This document shows positions 55,283 through 63,803 of a stretch of DNA of 64,000 bases, in pieces. Source of the stretch: Candidatus Hydrogenedentota bacterium (GTDB taxonomy: Bacteria; Hydrogenedentota; Hydrogenedentia; Hydrogenedentales; SLHB01). Under the pieces are notes generated by a model. It was given only the letters and a program-made list of their open reading frames with translations, searched no databases and was not told the DNA's origin. The translations under genes were made by a program, and so were the position numbers. The DNA is taken from the NCBI GenBank assembly GCA_013359265.1, contig JABWCD010000011.1:1-64000 (forward strand), written 5' to 3'. Positions within the stretch are counted from its first letter, which is position 1; every line of letters begins with the position of its first letter.

Positions 55283-55399
55283 GCGCGCAGCCCGGGGTTG
55301 CGGCGCGCTTCGCGACGCTACCCCGGGTTCCGCCGCACCCATATACCGCACCAACCCTGAAAGGGTTGCGGCATTCACGCCGTGCACCGCCGCGCCCAT

Positions 55400-56002
55400 A
55401 TGAATACCCTCTACACCATCGGCCACTCGAACTACGAACCCGCGCAGTTCCTTTCCCTGCTCGCCGCGCACGGCGTATCGGCGATCGCCGACGTTCGCTC
55501 GAGCCCCTACAGCAAATTCGTTCCCCAGTACTCGAAGGAAAACCTGCAACACATGCTGCGCGAGGCGGATATCGGGTACGGCTTTCTCGGGCGCGAACTC
55601 GGCGCGCGGCGTGATGAAGAAACATGCTACGTCGGCGATCAAGCGCGCTACGATCGCATCGCCGAACTGCCCATCTTCCGCGCGGGACTCGACCGCGTCA
55701 TCGAGGAGTCGCAAGACCGGTCAATTGCATTGATGTGTTCCGAGGCCGATCCGCTCACATGCCATCGCACCATTCTCGTGTGCCGCGCATTGCGAAAGTT
55801 GCACCCGTCCCTGCCCATCACGCACATCCTTCCCGATGCCTCGGGCGAAACGCACGAAGATGCATTGGAACGTCTCGTCGCGCTGCACAAGCTCGAACCC
55901 GAACTGTTCGGCGAGTTGAGTTCGCACGACGGATTGATCGAGCGCGCGCAGGACTTGCAGGCGGAGCGCATCGCGTACACGCGCGAGCCGGTGGAAACAT
56001 GA
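55400..56002 (+). CDS. DUF488 family protein 1
   Basis: 200 residues of the DUF488 family: NTLYTIGHSNYEPAQFLSLLAAH at the N-terminus, IADVRSSPYSKFVPQY and LMCSEADPLTCHRTIL, the family signature with two Cys and a His. Its biochemical function is not established. The ATG at 55400 was chosen over an upstream one six codons earlier. It overlaps the start of a second DUF488 gene (ATGA), and a dual-OB gene follows, so the three form one operon. Confidence 0.88.
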   Translation: MNTLYTIGHSNYEPAQFLSLLAAHGVSAIADVRSSPYSKFVPQYSKENLQHMLREADIGYGFLGRELGARRDEETCYVGDQARYDRIAELPIFRAGLDRVIEESQDRSIALMCSEADPLTCHRTILVCRALRKLHPSLPITHILPDASGETHEDALERLVALHKLEPELFGELSSHDGLIERAQDLQAERIAYTREPVET

Positions 56003-56433
56003 AGCTCTTCACCATCGGTTTCACGAAGAAATCAGCCGAAGAATTCTTCTCGCGGCTCCAACACGCGGGTGTGCGCCGTATTGTCGATATCCGGCTCAAC
56101 AATACGTCGCAGCTTGCGGGGTTCGCCAAGGCCGACGATCTGAAGTACTTCCTCAAAGCCGTCGCGAACATCGATTACGTCCACGTCCCGGAGTTATGCC
56201 CGACTCAGGACATTCTCGATGCGTTCAAAAAGAACAAGGGCGATTGGGCGGATTACGAGCGCGACTTCAACCGCCTCATCGAGGAGCGCCGCATTTCGGA
56301 GACCGTTTCCCGCGAATTGCTCGACGGCGGCTGCCTCCTGTGCAGCGAAGACACGCCGGAGCACTGCCACCGCCGCCTCGTCGCCGAACACCTGCACGCC
56401 CACTGGGGCGGCGTGGAGATCGTCCACTTGTAA
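55999..56433 (+). CDS. DUF488 family protein 2
   Basis: 144 residues, shorter than copy 1. Family segments are MKLFTIGFTKKSAEEFFSRLQ, RRIVDIRLNNTSQLAGF and LLCSEDTPEHCHRRLVAEHL at about residues 112-131. The Cys/Glu/Cys-His-Arg pattern is the same as in copy 1. It overlaps copy 1 by four bases and shares one base with the following dual-OB gene (TAATG). Tandem divergent copies suggest different substrates or a heterodimer. Confidence 0.88.
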   Translation: MKLFTIGFTKKSAEEFFSRLQHAGVRRIVDIRLNNTSQLAGFAKADDLKYFLKAVANIDYVHVPELCPTQDILDAFKKNKGDWADYERDFNRLIEERRISETVSRELLDGGCLLCSEDTPEHCHRRLVAEHLHAHWGGVEIVHL

Positions 56434-57095
56434 TGATGACGCCACTCATCGTGCTCGCCAACTCGTGGAAGCACCACGACTATTGCATCGCCGGCATCAA
56501 CCCCGAGACCGGCAAGTGGGTGCGGCCCGTTTCCGGCCTGAACGATGGGCGAATTCCAAAAGACTCGATGCAGTTGGACGGCTATTTCCCGCTGTTGCTG
56601 GATGTCATCGAAGTGCCACTGGCCGACGACGGTCCGGACTTCGGCTTCGAGCGCGAGAACCGCAGCATCCTGCCGGGAAAGTGGCGACTGTTGGGCCGCG
56701 CGACAGTCGCCGATCTGATGGTTTTTGCCGAGACGCCGCGCGTCATCCTTCACAACGAACTGCGGTACGTGACCATCGAGGACATGCAACGGAAACCGTT
56801 CAAGGATCGCGCCACGCTGCAATTGATTCACGTCGAGTCGTTTGCGGCTAAGCGCATGCAAGTCATCGAAAAGAACTATTGGAGCGGCATCCTCAAGTCC
56901 GGCGACAACACCATCAATCCGCGCATCACGGACCCGGTCTACCACGAGAGGTTGAATTCCGGACATCCCCCCTCCGGCCCATGTTTGCTCACAGCAAGTC
57001 TCAGCATGCCCTGGGTACCTCCCGGCTGGAAGGAAACCAAATCGCCGCCCTGCTGGAAGCTAATCGCGGGGGTGATTGAACTGCCATTTCGATGA
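56433..57095 (+). CDS. Dual-OB-fold-type domain protein
   Basis: 220 residues. The N-terminus matches the dual-OB pattern: LIVLANSWKHHDYCIAGI then GKWVRPVSGLNDGRIP. Such proteins are thought to bind nucleic acid. The remainder is beta-rich with no catalytic motif that I recognise. Its start overlaps the stop of DUF488 copy 2 by one base, so all three proteins are made together. The family assignment rests on pattern recognition only. Confidence 0.72.
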   Translation: MMTPLIVLANSWKHHDYCIAGINPETGKWVRPVSGLNDGRIPKDSMQLDGYFPLLLDVIEVPLADDGPDFGFERENRSILPGKWRLLGRATVADLMVFAETPRVILHNELRYVTIEDMQRKPFKDRATLQLIHVESFAAKRMQVIEKNYWSGILKSGDNTINPRITDPVYHERLNSGHPPSGPCLLTASLSMPWVPPGWKETKSPPCWKLIAGVIELPFR

Positions 57096-57164
57096 TCTGA
57101 GATACCAACCAAAGTTATGGCATAATGTTCGGTAGACAATGGCCTGAACCTCGAGGAATTCCAA

Positions 57165-57500
57165 GTGTCTGTTGTTAAGAAGACATATGCCCTTCCATCA
57201 AGAACTGTCGCGCAGTTCGAGTCGGCAGTGAAGCCGGGTCAGCGAAGTGCGATGTTGGCGAGACTTCTGGACGAATGGGTGGAACGGCGGCGGCGATCGA
57301 AGCTTGCGCGTGCCGTCGTCGAAGGCTGCAGGGATATGGCGGATGTGTACCTCGAGGTCGAGCGTGAATTCCATCCGTTGGAGGAGGAGTTAACACGTGG
57401 CAAGAAGCGCCGCGCGAAGCCCAAAAACGCGGTGACGTCGTCCGCGTCCGACTGGACCCGGTGGAAGGGTCCGAACAAGCAGGGCAGCGTCCCGCGATAA
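57165..57500 (+). CDS. Antitoxin of a MazF-type pair, extended by a frameshift
   Basis: 111 residues as read. The N-terminal part (KTYALPSRTVAQFESAVKPG) and the helix ARAVVEGCRDMADVYLEVERE with HPLEEEL are typical of MazF-partner antitoxins. The last 20 or so residues (NAVTSSASDWTRWKGPNKQG) look like translated toxin DNA in the wrong frame. Removing one A from the run of five at 57423-57427 would end the antitoxin after KPKTR at a TGA and restore the toxin. The start is GTG. Confidence 0.78.
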   Translation: MSVVKKTYALPSRTVAQFESAVKPGQRSAMLARLLDEWVERRRRSKLARAVVEGCRDMADVYLEVEREFHPLEEELTRGKKRRAKPKNAVTSSASDWTRWKGPNKQGSVPR

Positions 57501-57766
57501 TTCTCTCGCCCGACCTCATAAACCACCACTCACCCGTAGTTATCGTGGCTTCGGTAACCAGCAAAAAGACCGATCGCGTGCATCCGTCTGAGGTTCGAAT
57601 TGAAGCAGGGCAAGCGGGCCTGAAGATTCGGTCCAAAGTTTTGCTCATGCAAATCCGATCGATTGATAAACGAAGAATTGTCGGGAAGTACGGAAAGGTC
57701 GGCTCGAGCATCATGCAAGAGATTGAGGAAGCCCTTAGAATAGCCGTTGGACTTACTCCTTTTTAG
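57397..57766 (+). pseudogene. mazF/pemK-type toxin with a 1-base frameshift
   Basis: The downstream frame encodes VEGSEQAGQRPAIILSP, then VTSKKTDRVHPSEVRI, SKVLLMQIRSIDKRRIVGK and ALRIAVGLTPF, a good MazF/PemK endoribonuclease. Its N-terminus RGDVVRVRLDP is in frame, but the only start in that frame is GTG 57461, which drops it. A GTG at 57397 in another frame reads VARSAARSPK, and after deleting one A at 57423-57427 continues straight into RGDVVRVRLDP. The gene is therefore broken by one extra A, or rescued by slippage, or a sequencing error. Full length would be 122 residues. Confidence 0.75.
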
Positions 57767-57920
57767 GCCCCCCAATAAGGAACGGTCCCAGTCGTGTCCC
57801 GGTAAGAGATACAGCGCGCAGCACAAGACTGCGATGCGATTCTCGGCGATTCTCGGCGCCCCCCAGCTATTTGATTTCGGCTCTTCGTCATACCGCGTGT
57901 CACAATGAGTCCCCACTTTC

Positions 57921-58589
57921 CTACTCGCCGAAACTCGAAACAAACGCGTCAAGCGCCTTCGACCTGCCCAATACCACGAGTACATTTCCTGCCCGCAGCG
58001 GTTCATCGGGCGACGGAACGATCTGGACGTCCTGATTAGCATCGTCCTGGCGAATGGCGACCACGACAACGTCGTGTTTCTTTCGGATACGCAAGTCAGC
58101 GAGCGTCTTTCCCACCCAGCGTTGGGGACATTGCAGTTCGGCAATATCGACATCGTGGCCGAGCGACACGTGGTCGGTGAGTTTGGGGTGTAGCAGTTTT
58201 TCCGCGAGATACCGCGCTAGATCGCGTTCCGGAAACACGACGGATGTCGCGCCGATCGCGCGGACCACCTGCGCTTCGAGGTCCGAATCGACGTGCACGA
58301 TGATCTCCTGGACTCCGCGCTTCTTGCACATAAACGCGCCCAGTACCGTTATCTCGAAATTCCGCCGCAATGCAAGAATCGCCACGTCCACCTCGAATAC
58401 GCCCGCATCGTCCAACGCCTGTTCATTGGCGACGTCAACGCAAATCGCCTGCGTCGACGTGTCCTTCACGCGGCTGACAGCGTCCTCGTCTTTGTCGAGC
58501 GCGATTACATCGGCGCCGCCTTCGTACAGCGATCGTACAAGCTGCGCGCCAAGCGTGCCTAGGCCGACTACGGCAAAGGTGCGTTTCAT
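57921..58589 (-). CDS. TrkA/KtrA-type potassium uptake regulator
   Basis: 222 residues. The RCK-N Rossmann domain begins FAVVGLGTLGAQLVRSL (nucleotide-binding GxGxxG) with VIALDKDEDAVSRV, and a C-terminal RCK-C domain follows (HDVDIAELQCPQRWVGKTL). It gates the TrkH/KtrB channel by nucleotide binding. It lies 15 bases downstream of the trkH-like gene on the same strand. The start at ATG 58589 (MKRTF) is preferred to one five codons upstream. Confidence 0.92.
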   Translation of the reverse strand: MKRTFAVVGLGTLGAQLVRSLYEGGADVIALDKDEDAVSRVKDTSTQAICVDVANEQALDDAGVFEVDVAILALRRNFEITVLGAFMCKKRGVQEIIVHVDSDLEAQVVRAIGATSVVFPERDLARYLAEKLLHPKLTDHVSLGHDVDIAELQCPQRWVGKTLADLRIRKKHDVVVVAIRQDDANQDVQIVPSPDEPLRAGNVLVVLGRSKALDAFVSSFGE

Positions 58590-58604
58590 TGTGGGTACTC
58601 CCAA

Positions 58605-59987
58605 TCATCCGATATTCAAATTGTCTTCCGGGTACGTTAATTCCGAAGGACGTGTCGGGCCAATCAGCGACGTGGCGAGCATCAGCGGCCCCAGCCGCCC
58701 TACGAACATGCACGCGATAATGACAAGCTTGCCGATGATTGTGAGATCGGGCGTCACGCCGGTCGAAAGGCCGACTGTGCACAGCGCGGAGACGACTTCA
58801 AAGAGACACTCGAGAAACCGCGCGCGATTGAGATGGTGTTCCGGTCCGGAAAGTTCGCTGACTTGGAGGATTGTCGTGGCGGCCGCCGTAGCCACCAGAA
58901 AAGCCGCCAACACAATCATGGCCTTCGCGACCGTTTCCTCGGGTATCGTACGTTTCAGCAGTTCAACGCGATCGCGGTTCCTCACTCGCGAAGCCAGCAG
59001 CGCTGACATCGTCGCCAGCGTTGTCGTCTTCACCCCGCCGGCGGTCGACCCCGGCGAGCCGCCGACCGCCATCAATATGATGACAACCAAAAGCGTGCCG
59101 TTCGTGAGATGCCCTGTGGAGATTGTGCTGAATCCCGCCGTGCGCGACGTGATGGATAGAAAGAGGCTGTCCACGGTGCGCTGCGCGATGCTTCCGGACG
59201 AAGCAACTCCGCCGGCCTCGAGCAACAAGACTGCGAGTGCGCCTGCCACAATGAGCATGGCGGAAGTGACAAGAACGACACGGCTGTGGTACAGCAAGCG
59301 CCGTCGCGTGCCCCGGAACCCCGCACTGATCCACCCGCCAACGTCCGTCAACACCAGAAAACCAAGCCCACCCGCCACAATCAATATCATCATGACGACA
59401 CTAACGAATGCGTCCGTGCGGTACTGCTCGAGATTGTCGGGGAACAGGCTAAGGCCCGCGTTGCAGAACGCGGAAACAGCGTGAAACGCGCCCAACCACA
59501 GCGCACGCGGAAAGGAATGTTCCGTCATAAACCGATACGTCAACGCCGCCGTGCCGATCCCTTCGATCGCCGCCGCGTATGCGACGACGCGCACCAATAG
59601 CCGTGGCGCGGAAATGGACGGCAGCGCGCCAAGCGACTCTTGCACAAGTTGCCGCTGTTGCGCCGTCATCCGCCCCGTCTGAACGTAGAGCATGAAATTG
59701 GAGAACGTGAGAATTCCGATTCCGCCAAGTTGAATCAGAATGAGTATTACCGCCTGGCCAATCGGCGAAAACGACGCATCGATGTCCCGCACCGCGAGGC
59801 CGGTGACGCATATCGCCGAAGCCGCGGTAAACAGCGCGTCAACAATCGACGTCGCGATGTCCTCATCGTCCCACGTGCGAGCGGCATACAACAGGCACGC
59901 GCCTACCCCGATTGCGCCCGAAAACGACATTACAAGCAGGCGTGGCGGGGTTATTCGGCCGGTCAGTCTCCTCAGTGCTTCTGCCAT
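58605..59987 (-). CDS. TrkH/KtrB-type potassium transporter
   Basis: 460-residue inner-membrane K+ channel-like transporter with four M1-P-M2 repeats. The selectivity-filter glycines sit in AFCNAGLSLFPDN, SITSRTAGFSTI, AVGGSPGSTAGGVK and SALCTVGLSTGV. Together with the following TrkA/KtrA-type gene it forms a complete KtrAB/TrkAH system. Translation ends 15 bases before the KtrA start. Confidence 0.93.
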   Translation of the reverse strand: MAEALRRLTGRITPPRLLVMSFSGAIGVGACLLYAARTWDDEDIATSIVDALFTAASAICVTGLAVRDIDASFSPIGQAVILILIQLGGIGILTFSNFMLYVQTGRMTAQQRQLVQESLGALPSISAPRLLVRVVAYAAAIEGIGTAALTYRFMTEHSFPRALWLGAFHAVSAFCNAGLSLFPDNLEQYRTDAFVSVVMMILIVAGGLGFLVLTDVGGWISAGFRGTRRRLLYHSRVVLVTSAMLIVAGALAVLLLEAGGVASSGSIAQRTVDSLFLSITSRTAGFSTISTGHLTNGTLLVVIILMAVGGSPGSTAGGVKTTTLATMSALLASRVRNRDRVELLKRTIPEETVAKAMIVLAAFLVATAAATTILQVSELSGPEHHLNRARFLECLFEVVSALCTVGLSTGVTPDLTIIGKLVIIACMFVGRLGPLMLATSLIGPTRPSELTYPEDNLNIG

Positions 59988-60076
59988 CGCTTGCGGCCCC
60001 CCGGCATCATGCTAATGCGGCGATCCGCTTCAAAACATCATATCGCGCCGGCGGCCGTCGTGTCTCCTCGACCCCG

Positions 60077-62425
60077 CTAAAAGTGCTTCGTTGTTCCGTA
60101 CCACTGGCTGCCGCCGTGATCGAGGTGCAGCACCGGCAGGCCGGACAGGCGCACTTCCTTGCCGTACTTTCCCTGGAGCGCCATGCCAAACCACATATCG
60201 GCGCCTTCGAAATGATCGAGCTCCGCGTATTTCACTTCGTCGAAAAATTCGCGCTTGAAACATTGAAAAAAACCGACCGGCACGCCGTGCGCTTCTCGAT
60301 AGCGGTATTCGCCCCCGCTGTTCACGAGTTGGTCCCACTCGTCCCACGGCCGAATCTCGCCGGTGAGAATCTTCGCCGTGGTTTCCTTGCTCAACATCAA
60401 ACGGCCGTCACCCGCCACAAAATTGGCAGAGTCCGACACTTCGTCGATTCGCGCGAACATTGTCGGCGCGATTACGATGTCGGCGTCCATCAAGACGATC
60501 CACTCGCCGGACGCCATGCTCGCCGACTCGTTGATCATAAAGCCTTTCGCGTTGGCGTTCTGCGCGGGGAACGGCGACCGCACAATGCGCAGGCCGGGAT
60601 AGGTCAGGCGCATGCTGTCGATGAGATCGTCCGTTGCGTCCAGTCCCGGAATGTACGCGATGATGACTTCGATCTTGCCCAAGTCTATGTCGCGCTGGTG
60701 GGCAATGGCGCGCAGCATCGCCTGCAACCGCCGCGCATACCGCGAGTTCACCACGATGATCGAATACTTTATGCCCTCCGCATGCGGGACGTGCGTGTGC
60801 TCGCCGCGCCATATCTTCACGAATTGCGTGACAATCTGCGCGTCGATGTTCCACGCGGCAATGCGGGGGTCCAGCCGTCCGCCGAGCCGCATCGGGACGT
60901 AGAACATGCCCTCGAATTCCACGGGCCGGACCGGCTTTCCGTCGCGCAGCAACACATAGTGCCCGTCCGCCGCGACGTGCAGCACGACCGTGTGCCGGTA
61001 CCCCTCCATCGGACAGAGCAACTTGCAGTGCCGCCCGAAACTGAGCCCGATGTACTCCGCGATGCCGCCGCCGAACGTTACGCTGATCGTGAACGGCGGT
61101 TCGACGTATTCGAGTTGCGTACTCTGCTTTTCGGTGTTCGTGATGGAATGCCAGCGCACGCCGCCCTCGAGATGTTCCCACGGCGCGCCGACCACCGTAT
61201 ATTCGTACGGCATGATCTGGCGGTCCGGCGCACGGTTTTCGACGACGGCGTTCGCCTCCTTGACGAGTGCTTCCTCTCCGGCGGTACGCTTCAATCGCTG
61301 TTCGTCAATCGCGTCGTAGTACTTCGGTTGCGCCAACGCGAAGTGCATCGGCGACACTACAAGCTCGCCGCCAACTGCGTTGAGATCGAGGCCCGGCAGC
61401 GCCCGCTTGAACTCGGGCGTGTCCCGGTCGCAGATGCGCCGCAAGCTGCACTTCGAGCAATTCGGTCCGAGCGTCTTAGTCTCGTGCGCGCGGACTTTCT
61501 CGATTTCGCGCGCAATCTGCTCGATGGTTTGCCCGCTGACTTTCGGCTTCAGGTAGCGGTTGCGGAGGTGCCGCGTCAGTTTGTGCAGCGCCGCGGACCA
61601 ACCATAGACGAGACGCATTTGCAGCAGCAGGCGCAGCAACACGGCATCCACAAACGACCGCTGAAACGTCGACCGCGCAAGCAGAATCAACATGATCTTG
61701 CTTACCGCGGCGGGCGCGTTGCGGTAGATGTTCAGCGCCTGTTCGTAGGACGCCTTTGTGTACTGTTGGTGATCGAGATGAAACTGCCGCGCGTTCAACA
61801 CATTCGCGCGGCGCTGTTCGTCGAACTGGCAAAACGGCACGCGAAGCAAGTTGCACTCGATACCGGCGGATTCGAGCTCGAGCGCGAGCGTCTGCATCGC
61901 GCCGATGGACGCTCGACTCTGCGCGCCGCTGCCGCCGCGCGCGGGCGGTGTAAATGGGTCGAACGCGGCGACGTTCACGGACACAATGCGGTGCTCGATT
62001 GCGCGCGCGACGACAGCATTCGCATCCGAAACATGCGCGGGCAATTGCAGGCGCGCGGGCAGACCCGCTTTCGTGCAGGCCGCCAGCCAGGCATTCAGGT
62101 TTGGCGCGTCCGCATTCGCGGGCACAAGAAACGCGTCGAGCAGTCCATCGTCCTTGAGCTTGGCGAGGTCGGGCGGCGGCGTCGCGCAGTCCGTGCGCAA
62201 CGACAAGCGCAAGTCCCACTCCCGCGCCGCTTCGATGAAATCGGCGACGCGCTCCGCCGAGTTGCCGTGCGCCAGCGCGTCCACTTTCTCGACATTGAAA
62301 ACAAGCCGGTTCAGCCGCAACCAGCGCCGGAGATCGATATCGCCAAACGGCTTACCCCATTGGTTGTGGAGCGTCATTAGGCCGCGAACCGGCGGGACGC
62401 GCTGGTCTTCAACTCGCAACGGCAC
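60077..62425 (-). CDS. Glycosyltransferase fused to a cysteine-less radical-SAM-like domain
   Basis: 782 residues. Residues 1-310 resemble a radical SAM TIM barrel in pattern (PPVRGLMTLHNQWGKPFGD, LRLSLRTDCATPPPDLAKL) but lack the CxxxCxxC cluster motif. A Cys-rich segment CSKCSLRRICD near residue 323 looks like a SPASM-type remnant. The C-terminal 260 residues are a family-2 glycosyltransferase: YSIIVVNSRYARRLQAML, then LMDADIVIAP with the DxD metal motif. It has no signal peptide or anchor. Start GTG 62425 is used, with ATG 62377 as alternative. It may glycosylate a cell-surface molecule. Confidence 0.75.
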   Translation of the reverse strand: MPLRVEDQRVPPVRGLMTLHNQWGKPFGDIDLRRWLRLNRLVFNVEKVDALAHGNSAERVADFIEAAREWDLRLSLRTDCATPPPDLAKLKDDGLLDAFLVPANADAPNLNAWLAACTKAGLPARLQLPAHVSDANAVVARAIEHRIVSVNVAAFDPFTPPARGGSGAQSRASIGAMQTLALELESAGIECNLLRVPFCQFDEQRRANVLNARQFHLDHQQYTKASYEQALNIYRNAPAAVSKIMLILLARSTFQRSFVDAVLLRLLLQMRLVYGWSAALHKLTRHLRNRYLKPKVSGQTIEQIAREIEKVRAHETKTLGPNCSKCSLRRICDRDTPEFKRALPGLDLNAVGGELVVSPMHFALAQPKYYDAIDEQRLKRTAGEEALVKEANAVVENRAPDRQIMPYEYTVVGAPWEHLEGGVRWHSITNTEKQSTQLEYVEPPFTISVTFGGGIAEYIGLSFGRHCKLLCPMEGYRHTVVLHVAADGHYVLLRDGKPVRPVEFEGMFYVPMRLGGRLDPRIAAWNIDAQIVTQFVKIWRGEHTHVPHAEGIKYSIIVVNSRYARRLQAMLRAIAHQRDIDLGKIEVIIAYIPGLDATDDLIDSMRLTYPGLRIVRSPFPAQNANAKGFMINESASMASGEWIVLMDADIVIAPTMFARIDEVSDSANFVAGDGRLMLSKETTAKILTGEIRPWDEWDQLVNSGGEYRYREAHGVPVGFFQCFKREFFDEVKYAELDHFEGADMWFGMALQGKYGKEVRLSGLPVLHLDHGGSQWYGTTKHF

Positions 62426-62557
62426 GGCAGGCTACACCCTGTCGCGGAGTAACCGCGCCCATAAAAACAGGTGGAAAATGGCCGAAAAATGCATAGACCG
62501 CCATGATAGCGGCCACGCGCGCGACGAATCAAAGCGTGGCGTGGCGTCGGCTGCGCT

Positions 62558-63520
62558 TCATCTGCGGCCCGTGAGGTGGCGCTGCATGAAGTCCCACGTC
62601 ACTTCGACCAGCGATTTGCCGTCGACTGTCGCCGCCCACGCACCGTGACCGAACCCCGGCAGGATGTGCAGTTCAACCGGTACGCCCGCCGCTCTGCACT
62701 TCTCGCTCACGAACTCGGACGCGGACGGTGGCGTATTTACGTTCTTGTCTTCCTGTCCATGAAAGAGCAGAACGGGTGGATCGTTCTTGTCAATCGCGTC
62801 AGAGAACAGCGCCGCGGAACCCCAACACGACGCGCATGCATTGATCCGCGACGACACGCCAGGATGGTTTTCGCGCGCGATCGTTTGGCCCGGGACGTCC
62901 GACATAAACCGCGTCTCATCCGTAAACGCCACCGCAAGCACCGTAATAGCGCCCGCCGACCCGCCCAATGCGCTTAAACGATCGGGGTCGATGCCGAACG
63001 CCGTCGCGTTGCTCCGCACCCACCGCACCGCCGTCTTCGCATCGACAAACGCCGCGTGAATCGCCGCGGCGCGCGCCCGGTCGTCACCCGTGAATGCTGC
63101 CGTCTCTGGCGGATTGTCGCGCTGCATGCGATAGTTGATCGAGAAGCAGACGAAACCGCGCGCCGCGAAATACTGCGCGAAGTTCACCATGTTCTTGTCG
63201 CCCTTGTCTCCCTGCCGAAAGCCCCCGCCGTGGACGAGGATCAAAGCCGGCTTATGAGTGTCGTCGCAATTCGCCGGAGCATAGACATCGACCAGAAGGG
63301 GCTGGCGCGCGGGGTTGCCATTTGCGTCACGTACCGTCCCCACGCCGTAGGTGGCATCGCGCGTGACCTGCACAGTGTAGTCCGCCTCCGCGCGGCCGGC
63401 GTCGACTGGAAGCAGTAGCAGCATGAACCCAATGGGGTGTGCCAAGGAGGAAAACGGGCGCCGCTGCAACAATCGGTGGAGACTAAAGATCGTGGCGAAG
63501 ATCGGCAACAAGATTGCCAT
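62558..63520 (-). CDS. Secreted alpha/beta-hydrolase (carboxylesterase type)
   Basis: Up to 320 residues. A hydrophobic stretch (FMLLLLPVDAGRAEA) looks like a signal peptide; the start is uncertain, with candidates at 63520, 63472 and 63424. LILVHGGGFRQGDKG is the HGGG oxyanion loop. GGSAGAITVLAVA carries the nucleophile Ser of the GxSxG elbow. FHGQEDKNVN and LPGFGHGAW contain the Asp and His. Such esterases include acetylxylan and carbohydrate esterases. The upstream small gene overlaps the start slightly if 63520 is right. Confidence 0.75.
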   Translation of the reverse strand: MAILLPIFATIFSLHRLLQRRPFSSLAHPIGFMLLLLPVDAGRAEADYTVQVTRDATYGVGTVRDANGNPARQPLLVDVYAPANCDDTHKPALILVHGGGFRQGDKGDKNMVNFAQYFAARGFVCFSINYRMQRDNPPETAAFTGDDRARAAAIHAAFVDAKTAVRWVRSNATAFGIDPDRLSALGGSAGAITVLAVAFTDETRFMSDVPGQTIARENHPGVSSRINACASCWGSAALFSDAIDKNDPPVLLFHGQEDKNVNTPPSASEFVSEKCRAAGVPVELHILPGFGHGAWAATVDGKSLVEVTWDFMQRHLTGRR

Positions 63521-63803
63521 TCGGGAAGAGCGTATCGAATAGCTGCCTGCTGATGATGAGTTGCACAACGTAGGAATGATCACCCTTGTGCGCACGCCCG
63601 CGCTTCGCGGCCAAGAACGTCTTGTACAACTTGTTGAAATTGTTCTTCTTCGCCGCGTTCGACACATGAATACCGCGCGCGGAACGTTTGAACACCTTCA
63701 CGCCGTTCGTGAGGTTGGGGCGCGGACACCCCATTGTCACCGTTGCACCGGCGACAGCGGTAGAAGACAGAAAAGCCCGCCTGGTAACCTTTTTCACCTT
63801 CAT
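63483..63803 (-). CDS. Small Tat-signal lipoprotein of unknown function
   Basis: 106 residues. The twin-arginine segment TRRAFLSSTAVAGATVTMGC also ends at a Cys that suits lipid attachment. The rest is short and basic (GIHVSNAAKKNNFNKLYKTF, then KRGRAHKGDHSYVVQ) with no known domain. The ATG at 63803 is preferred. It lies upstream of the esterase and could be co-transcribed. Confidence 0.6.
   Translation of the reverse strand: MKVKKVTRRAFLSSTAVAGATVTMGCPRPNLTNGVKVFKRSARGIHVSNAAKKNNFNKLYKTFLAAKRGRAHKGDHSYVVQLIISRQLFDTLFPNGNLVADLRHDL

Larger units (their letters stand above)
55027..55399. other. Intergenic region rich in palindromic repeats
   Basis: The left end (about 55079-55125) holds copy D of the dispersed repeat family (GCTCGATTACGATTACG). 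The segment 55194-55216 is repeated at 55260-55282 (CGCATTACCCCAACGGGG core, 23 identical bases). A further AACCCTGAAAGGGTT palindrome lies near 55353. No gene is visible. Confidence 0.6.

Noticed and set aside
59912-62380. 822-codon open frame opposite the glycosyltransferase and potassium-transporter start
   Set aside because: Composition is typical of an antisense shadow and there is no domain.
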